DNA from: an uncultured Massilia sp. | GTDB lineage: Bacteria > Pseudomonadota > Gammaproteobacteria > Burkholderiales > Burkholderiaceae_D | Assembly (NCBI RefSeq): GCF_913773735.1 | Contig: NZ_CAJYEB010000039.1 | Coordinates: forward strand, 1 to 64,000 | Length of the DNA: 64,000 nt | Direction of reading: 5' to 3' | Part shown: positions 59,153 through 64,000 of the stretch, in pieces | Layout: every line of letters begins with the position of its first letter | How positions within the stretch are numbered: position 1 is the stretch's first letter | Position numbers and translations under genes: made by a program | The notes under the pieces: model-generated | What the model was told of the DNA's origin: nothing | Seen by the model: the letters and a program-made list of their open reading frames with translations, nothing else | The model's database searches: none

Positions 59153-62100
59153 ATGTCCACCCTCTTCGACCACGAGATCACCGAACAGCTGCACGCCAGT
59201 TCCCGTTCGCTGGTCTGGCGTGCCCGCGGCGCCGACGGCGCGGCGCTGATCGTCAAGCGCCTGAACCAGCCGTTCCCCGCGTTCCAGCAGGTCGCGCAGT
59301 TCAAGCGCGAGCATGCGATCGCACTGCGCTGCCGCCATCCGGGCGTGGTGCTCCCGCTCGGCCTGGCGCTGCATGCGGGACACTGGACCATCGTCCAGGA
59401 AGACATCGGCGGCGTCGCGCTCGACAAGGTGCTGCGCGCGCGCGCCGGCGCGGCGCTGGCGCCGGACGAGTTCCTCGACATCGCCCTGCAGCTGTGCGCG
59501 GCGCTCGAGGAAGTGCACCGTCAGGGCGTGATCCACAAGGACATCAATCCCTCGAACCTGGTGTGGAACGCCGAACGGCGCCTGCTGCAGCTGATCGACT
59601 TCGGCATCGCCTGCGAACTGCCGCACGAGAGCCAGGGCATCGTCAGCCCGCAGGCGCTGGAAGGCACGCTGCGCTACATGGCCCCGGAACAGACCGGGCG
59701 CATGAACCGGCGCATCGACTACCGCGCCGACTACTATGCCCTCGGCGCCACCTTCTACGAGCTGCTGGCCGGGCAGCCGCCGTTCGCCGCCGGCGACGAG
59801 ATGGAGCTGGTGCACTGCCACATCGCGCGCAGCCCGGACTGGTCGCTGCCCGCGTTCGCGCGCCTGCCCGCACGGCTGCCGGCGATCGTCCGGCGCCTGA
59901 TGGAAAAGAACGCCGAGCAGCGCTACCGCAGCCTGGCAGGCCTGCGCCGCGACCTGGAATCGTGCCGCGCCGGGGCGGGCGCGCCGCCGTCCGGACCGGG
60001 CGGCCTGTGCGACCACGACGGCCGCTTCCAGGTCCCGCAGACGCTGCACGGACGCGAGGAAGCGGTGGCGGCGCTGCTGGCCGCGTTCGCGCGCAGCGCG
60101 GCGGGCGGCCGCGAGATGCTGCTGGTGGCCGGCTATTCGGGCATCGGCAAGTCGGCGGTGGTGAACGAGGTCCACAAGCCGATCGTGGCGCGGCGCGGCT
60201 GTTTCCTGGCCGGCAAGTTCGACCAGTTCCAGCGCGACGTGCCGTATGCCTCGCTGATCCAGGCCTTCCAGGGGCTGGTGCGCCAGCTGCTGGGCGAACC
60301 CGGCGACACGCTGCGCCGCTGGGCCGCCAGGCTGCATGCGGCGCTGGGCAGCGGCCTGGGCGTGATGGTCGAGCTGATCCCCGAGCTGGCCCTGGTCGTC
60401 GGCCCCACCGCGCCGGTGCCCGCACTGGCGCCGGAACAGGCGCGGCTGCGCCTGGGCCGCGTGTTCCCGCGCTTCATCGACGTGTTCGCCGCCGCCGACC
60501 ACCCGCTGGTGCTCTTCCTGGACGACCTGCAATGGGCCGACGCGGCCACGCTGCGGATGATCGAGCTGTCGATGACCGCGCGCGAAGGCGGCCGGCCCGG
60601 CGTCCCGCCCGGCCACCTCCTGGTGATCGGCGCCTACCGCGACAACGAGGTCGGGCCCCTGCACCCGCTCGTCGCGCTGCGCGACCGGCTGCTCGCCGCC
60701 GGCGTGCCCCTGTCGACGCTGGCGCTGGGCGCGCTGGACGAACGGCAGGTCGGGCAGATGGTGGCGGCCGCCGTGCGCGTGCCGGCGGCCGACTGCGCGC
60801 CGCTGGCCCGGCTGTGCCACGCCAGGACCGGCGGCAATCCCTTCTTCCTCAACCAGTTCCTGGGCTCGATCCACGATGCCGGCCACCTGCGCTACCGCGC
60901 CGCCGACGACCGCTGGGACTGGGACCTGGCCGCGATCGAGCAGGCCGGCTACACCGACAACGTGGCCGACCTGCTGCTCGCGAAGATCCGCCGCCTGCCC
61001 GACGCGACCCAGCGCCTGCTGCAGCTGGCCGCCTCGTGCGGCAACCGCTTCGCGCTCGACACGCTCGCGCTGGTGCTGGAACGCAGCGCCTGGCATACGC
61101 AGCAGGTCCTGTGGCCGGCGCTCGACGCGGGCCTGATCCAGCCGCTCGACGGGCGCTACAAGTATGTCGACGAGGATGGGGACGGGGACAGCGCCGGCGT
61201 CGGCTACCGCTTCCTGCACGACCGCGTGCAGCAGGCGGCCTACCTGGCGCTCGACGCCGGGGCGCGCGCGGCGAACCACCTGCGCATCGGCCGCCTGCTG
61301 CTGCGGCACGCGGCGCGCCAGCAACCGGACGAGACGCTGTTCGAGATCGTCGAGCAGCTCGACGCCGGCCGCGCGCTGATCGACGACCCCGAGGAGCGCG
61401 CGCAGCTGGCGGCGCTGAACCTGCGCGCGGGCGCCAAGGCGCGCCGCGCCGCCGCGTTCCAGGCCACGCTGGGCTACATGCGCACGGGCCTCGACCTGCT
61501 GCCCGCGCACGCCTGGCAGAGCCACCCCGCGCTGTGGCTCGACCTGCAGCTGGGCGCGGCGGAAAGCGCCTACCTGTGCGGCGACTTCGCGGGCGCCGAC
61601 GCGATCTACCCGCTGGTGCGCGCGCGCAGCGCCGACGCCCTGCAGCAGGCGCGCTGCATCGCGGTCCAGGCGCACCAGTACCAGCTGCAGGGGCGCCTGC
61701 TCGACGCCATCGCCGTGCTGCGCGAGGGCCTGGCGCTGCTGGGCATCGACGTCCCGCACGAGGTGCCGCAGCTCGAGGCGCGCTTCCACGCGGTATTCGC
61801 CGAGATCGCCGCCATCCACGGCGCGCGCCCGGCCGACGCCTTCCTGGACGCCTCCGAGATGCGGGAGCCGGGCGCCGTGGCCGCGATGCGGATGATGCAG
61901 GGCATGTGGCAGGCCAGCTACTACGCCGGCCAGCAGGACCTCAGCGCGCTGATGGTGGTGGAGATGACGCGCCTGTCGATGCGGCACGGCAGCAGCGACT
62001 TCAGCAGCGTCGGCTACGTGGGGTATGCCTTCATGCTGGCGCTGTACGGCGGCGACGTCGCGCGCGGCCACGACTTCGGCGCGATGGCGCTGGCGCTGGC

Positions 62101-64000
62101 GCGCAGCCGCCCCAACCTGCAGACCCGCACCCTCACCGCGCTGATGTTCGCCGCGCTGACCCGGCACTGGACGCACCCGCTGCGCAGCGCCGACGCGCTG
62201 TACGACGAGGCGTTCGGCTGGGCGCTGGAGATCGCCGACTTCGTCCAGGTCGGCGTGGTGGCCGCGGTGCGCGCCACCGAACGGATCATCCTCGGCGACT
62301 ACCTGCCGGACCTGATGCACGCCATCGAATCGGACCTGGCGCTGATGCGCGCCAACGGCCAGCAGGCGATGGCCGATTGCTGCGCGGCCGGCGCGCTGCA
62401 GCCGGTCAAGTCCCTGATGGGGCTGACGGCGCGCAGCGACAGCTACGACGACGCGACGTTCAGCGAGGCCGGCTTCCTCGCGCGCTACGGCGATTCGCGC
62501 CTGTTCCGCGCCTACTTCCTGCAGGGGAAGATCCGCAACGCCTACCTGTTCGACGGCGCCGACGCCGAAGCCCTGGCCGCCCAGCTCGGCGTCGTCACGC
62601 AAATCCTGCGCGGCCAGGCCAAGGTGCCCGAGACCACCTTCTACGTCGCGCTGATCTGGCTGCGCGCCGTGCGCCGCGACCCGGCGCGCGCCGACGCGGC
62701 CGGGCTGCTGGCAGGGATCGAGGCGCTGGCGGCCAGCCTCGCCGGCTGGGCCGCGCAAGGCGCCGACAACGTCGTGAGCAAGGACCTGCTGGTGCGCGCC
62801 GAGCTGGCGCGCCGGCAGGGCGACCTGGCGGCGGCGACGCGCGCCTACCAGCAGGCGATCGACGCCGCCGGCCTGGCCGGCTACGTCAACCTGCAGGCGC
62901 TGGGCAACGAGCTGTGCGGCGAATGCTGGCTCGAGCAGGGCCACCCGCGCGTGGCCGCGGTCTACCTCGGCGACGCCATCGCGCGCTACCGCCAGTGGGG
63001 CGCGCACGGCAAGGCCGAGCAGCTGCGCGCGCGCCACGCCGCCCTGCTGCCGCGCACGGGCGAGCCGGCGACGCAGTCGTACGCCGGCACGCACGCCGAC
63101 GCCGGCGCCGCGCTCGACATGGTCTCGCTGCTCAAGGCCGCGCGCATCCTGTCGAACGAGGTCGGCCTGCGCAAGGTGCTGCAGTGCCTGATGCCCATCG
63201 TGCGCGAGAACGCCGGCGGCCAGGTGGCGCGCCTGCTGCTGCAGTCGGACGGCGCCTGGCACCTGGAAGCGGACATCGACGGCGACGTGGTCACCGTGCT
63301 GCAGTCGCGCCGGCTCGACCTCGACGCCGCCGCCGACCCGCAGTTCCCGCTGTCGCTGCTGCGCTACGCGATCCGCACCGGCGCCGAAGTGATCGAGGAC
63401 AGCATCGCCGGCGCCTCGCGCTTCGCCGCCGACCCCTACGTGCAGCAGCGGCGCCCGCGCGCCGTCATGTGCCTGCCGATCCGGCACGGCGGCCGCATCG
63501 ACGCCGTGCTGTACTTCGAGAACCGGCTGGCCGACGCCTCGTTCACCGAGGAACGCGTGGCGTTCCTGCGCATGCTGGGGGCGCAGGCGATGATCTCGAT
63601 CGCCAGCGCCAGGCTGCACGACGGCCTGGAACGGCGCGTGGCCGAGCGCACCGCCCAGCTCGAGGAAGCCAACCGCAAGCTGGCGACGCTGTCCGCCACC
63701 GACGGCCTGACGGGACTGGCCAATCGCCGCCGCGTCGACGAGGCGCTGCGCGCCGAATGCGCGCGCGCCGTGCGGCTCGGGCAGTCGCTGGCCGTCGTCA
63801 TGGTCGACGTCGACCATTTCAAGGCATTCAACGACCGCTACGGCCACCAGGCCGGCGACGCCTGCCTGGTGCGGGTCGCGCAGGCCCTGGCGGGCGCCGT
63901 GCGGCGCGGCGGCGACGTGGTGGCGCGCTACGGCGGCGAAGAGTTCTCGATCGTGCTGCCGGACACCGGCGCGCAGGAGGCGCGCGACATCGGCGAGGCG
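59153..64000 (+). CDS. Ser/Thr kinase - AAA ATPase - GAF - GGDEF mega-protein, 3' end outside the window
   Basis: 1616 residues are visible and the frame is open at base 64000. Order: protein kinase (1-275; LIVKRL lysine, HKDINPSN with Asp130, DFG in LIDFGIA, MAPEQTGR), AAA/ORC-type ATPase (about 305-560; Walker A GYSGIGKS at 327-334, Walker B LVLFLDDLQWAD), a long alpha-helical TPR-like region (about 640-1290), GAF (about 1330-1490), coiled coil, then a diguanylate cyclase with DGLTGLANRR and GGEEF at 1594-1598. The first four parts match multifunctional PknK/cyanobacterial-type kinases that usually end in a histidine kinase; here the end is a cyclase, so c-di-GMP would be the output. Weak ribosome site; start fits domain onset. 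Confidence 0.92.
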   Translation, partial: MSTLFDHEITEQLHASSRSLVWRARGADGAALIVKRLNQPFPAFQQVAQFKREHAIALRCRHPGVVLPLGLALHAGHWTIVQEDIGGVALDKVLRARAGAALAPDEFLDIALQLCAALEEVHRQGVIHKDINPSNLVWNAERRLLQLIDFGIACELPHESQGIVSPQALEGTLRYMAPEQTGRMNRRIDYRADYYALGATFYELLAGQPPFAAGDEMELVHCHIARSPDWSLPAFARLPARLPAIVRRLMEKNAEQRYRSLAGLRRDLESCRAGAGAPPSGPGGLCDHDGRFQVPQTLHGREEAVAALLAAFARSAAGGREMLLVAGYSGIGKSAVVNEVHKPIVARRGCFLAGKFDQFQRDVPYASLIQAFQGLVRQLLGEPGDTLRRWAARLHAALGSGLGVMVELIPELALVVGPTAPVPALAPEQARLRLGRVFPRFIDVFAAADHPLVLFLDDLQWADAATLRMIELSMTAREGGRPGVPPGHLLVIGAYRDNEVGPLHPLVALRDRLLAAGVPLSTLALGALDERQVGQMVAAAVRVPAADCAPLARLCHARTGGNPFFLNQFLGSIHDAGHLRYRAADDRWDWDLAAIEQAGYTDNVADLLLAKIRRLPDATQRLLQLAASCGNRFALDTLALVLERSAWHTQQVLWPALDAGLIQPLDGRYKYVDEDGDGDSAGVGYRFLHDRVQQAAYLALDAGARAANHLRIGRLLLRHAARQQPDETLFEIVEQLDAGRALIDDPEERAQLAALNLRAGAKARRAAAFQATLGYMRTGLDLLPAHAWQSHPALWLDLQLGAAESAYLCGDFAGADAIYPLVRARSADALQQARCIAVQAHQYQLQGRLLDAIAVLREGLALLGIDVPHEVPQLEARFHAVFAEIAAIHGARPADAFLDASEMREPGAVAAMRMMQGMWQASYYAGQQDLSALMVVEMTRLSMRHGSSDFSSVGYVGYAFMLALYGGDVARGHDFGAMALALARSRPNLQTRTLTALMFAALTRHWTHPLRSADALYDEAFGWALEIADFVQVGVVAAVRATERIILGDYLPDLMHAIESDLALMRANGQQAMADCCAAGALQPVKSLMGLTARSDSYDDATFSEAGFLARYGDSRLFRAYFLQGKIRNAYLFDGADAEALAAQLGVVTQILRGQAKVPETTFYVALIWLRAVRRDPARADAAGLLAGIEALAASLAGWAAQGADNVVSKDLLVRAELARRQGDLAAATRAYQQAIDAAGLAGYVNLQALGNELCGECWLEQGHPRVAAVYLGDAIARYRQWGAHGKAEQLRARHAALLPRTGEPATQSYAGTHADAGAALDMVSLLKAARILSNEVGLRKVLQCLMPIVRENAGGQVARLLLQSDGAWHLEADIDGDVVTVLQSRRLDLDAAADPQFPLSLLRYAIRTGAEVIEDSIAGASRFAADPYVQQRRPRAVMCLPIRHGGRIDAVLYFENRLADASFTEERVAFLRMLGAQAMISIASARLHDGLERRVAERTAQLEEANRKLATLSATDGLTGLANRRRVDEALRAECARAVRLGQSLAVVMVDVDHFKAFNDRYGHQAGDACLVRVAQALAGAVRRGGDVVARYGGEEFSIVLPDTGAQEARDIGEA

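Noticed and set aside
59082..59249. A 55-codon frame starting two bases after the TATAAT box
   Set aside because: It overlaps the start of the large kinase gene in another frame, lacks a ribosome site and encodes a Pro/Arg-rich sequence typical of shadows.
59090..63847. A 1585-codon open frame on the minus strand
   Set aside because: It lies exactly opposite the kinase-ATPase-GGDEF gene, is rich in Arg, Gly, Ala, His and Val without any recognisable domain, and results from G/C-rich third positions of the real gene.

Overview
The window is one 64 kb stretch of a very GC-rich chromosome. It is densely packed, has strong G/C preference at third codon positions and short intergenic gaps, and contains no rRNA, tRNA or CRISPR array that I could see. 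The gene mix is a Calx-beta/DUF4214 adhesin, a VgrG-phospholipase-PAAR cassette, LytS/LytTR, QseBC-like and other two-component pairs, MetR/MetE, a FecA-like receptor, a CIO-type bd oxidase and a thermostable-hemolysin family protein. This points to a betaproteobacterium of the Oxalobacteraceae, Massilia/Telluria group. That assignment is an inference from gene content; no marker gene is present to prove it.

Layout. 1-12.8 kb: the end of a large repeat adhesin, a small membrane protein, a secreted GH31 glycosidase, a soluble chemoreceptor, and on the minus strand a compact type VI secretion effector operon (vgrG, lipase, Tli4-like immunity lipoprotein, PAAR). 13-20.4 kb: MarR regulator divergent from a siderophore-interacting protein, ABM monooxygenase, TauE/SafE permease divergent from a LysR regulator, FecA-like receptor with a Fur-box-like site, and RNase Z. 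20.6-25.5 kb: LytS-type kinase and LytTR regulator, MocR-type regulator, REC-EAL protein. 25.5-31.6 kb: ydeP-cydA-cydB operon, a small winged-helix-like protein, and a degenerate SDR divergent from a short AraC-type protein. 32-38 kb: a chemoreceptor-tail remnant, LysR divergent from D-tartrate dehydratase, hybrid histidine kinase, DUF1993 protein. 38-43.5 kb: metR/metE, a LysR C-terminal remnant, msrA, a stand-alone protein kinase.

The two most interesting regions lie at 43.5-59 kb. First is a minus-strand seven-gene run: thermostable-hemolysin/GNAT-like protein, acyl-activating enzyme, heme-oxygenase-like diiron protein, SDR, TPR protein, OmpR-type regulator and kinase. It looks like a small acyl-metabolite pathway made together with its own two-component system. 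Second is a plus-strand five-gene run: secreted unknown, CPA antiporter, YbdK carboxylate-amine ligase, OmpR-type regulator and kinase, divergent from a D,D-endopeptidase. Both runs are preceded by paired 6-bp direct repeats on an 11-bp pitch followed after 10 bp by a -10-like hexamer, the layout expected for OmpR-family activators. In the second region this promoter occurs in both directions.

Gene decay is visible in three places: an MCP tail (32.48 kb), a LysR tail (41.43 kb) and a frameshifted HAF-repeat protein (51.17 kb). The window ends inside a very large Ser/Thr kinase - AAA ATPase - GAF - GGDEF protein.
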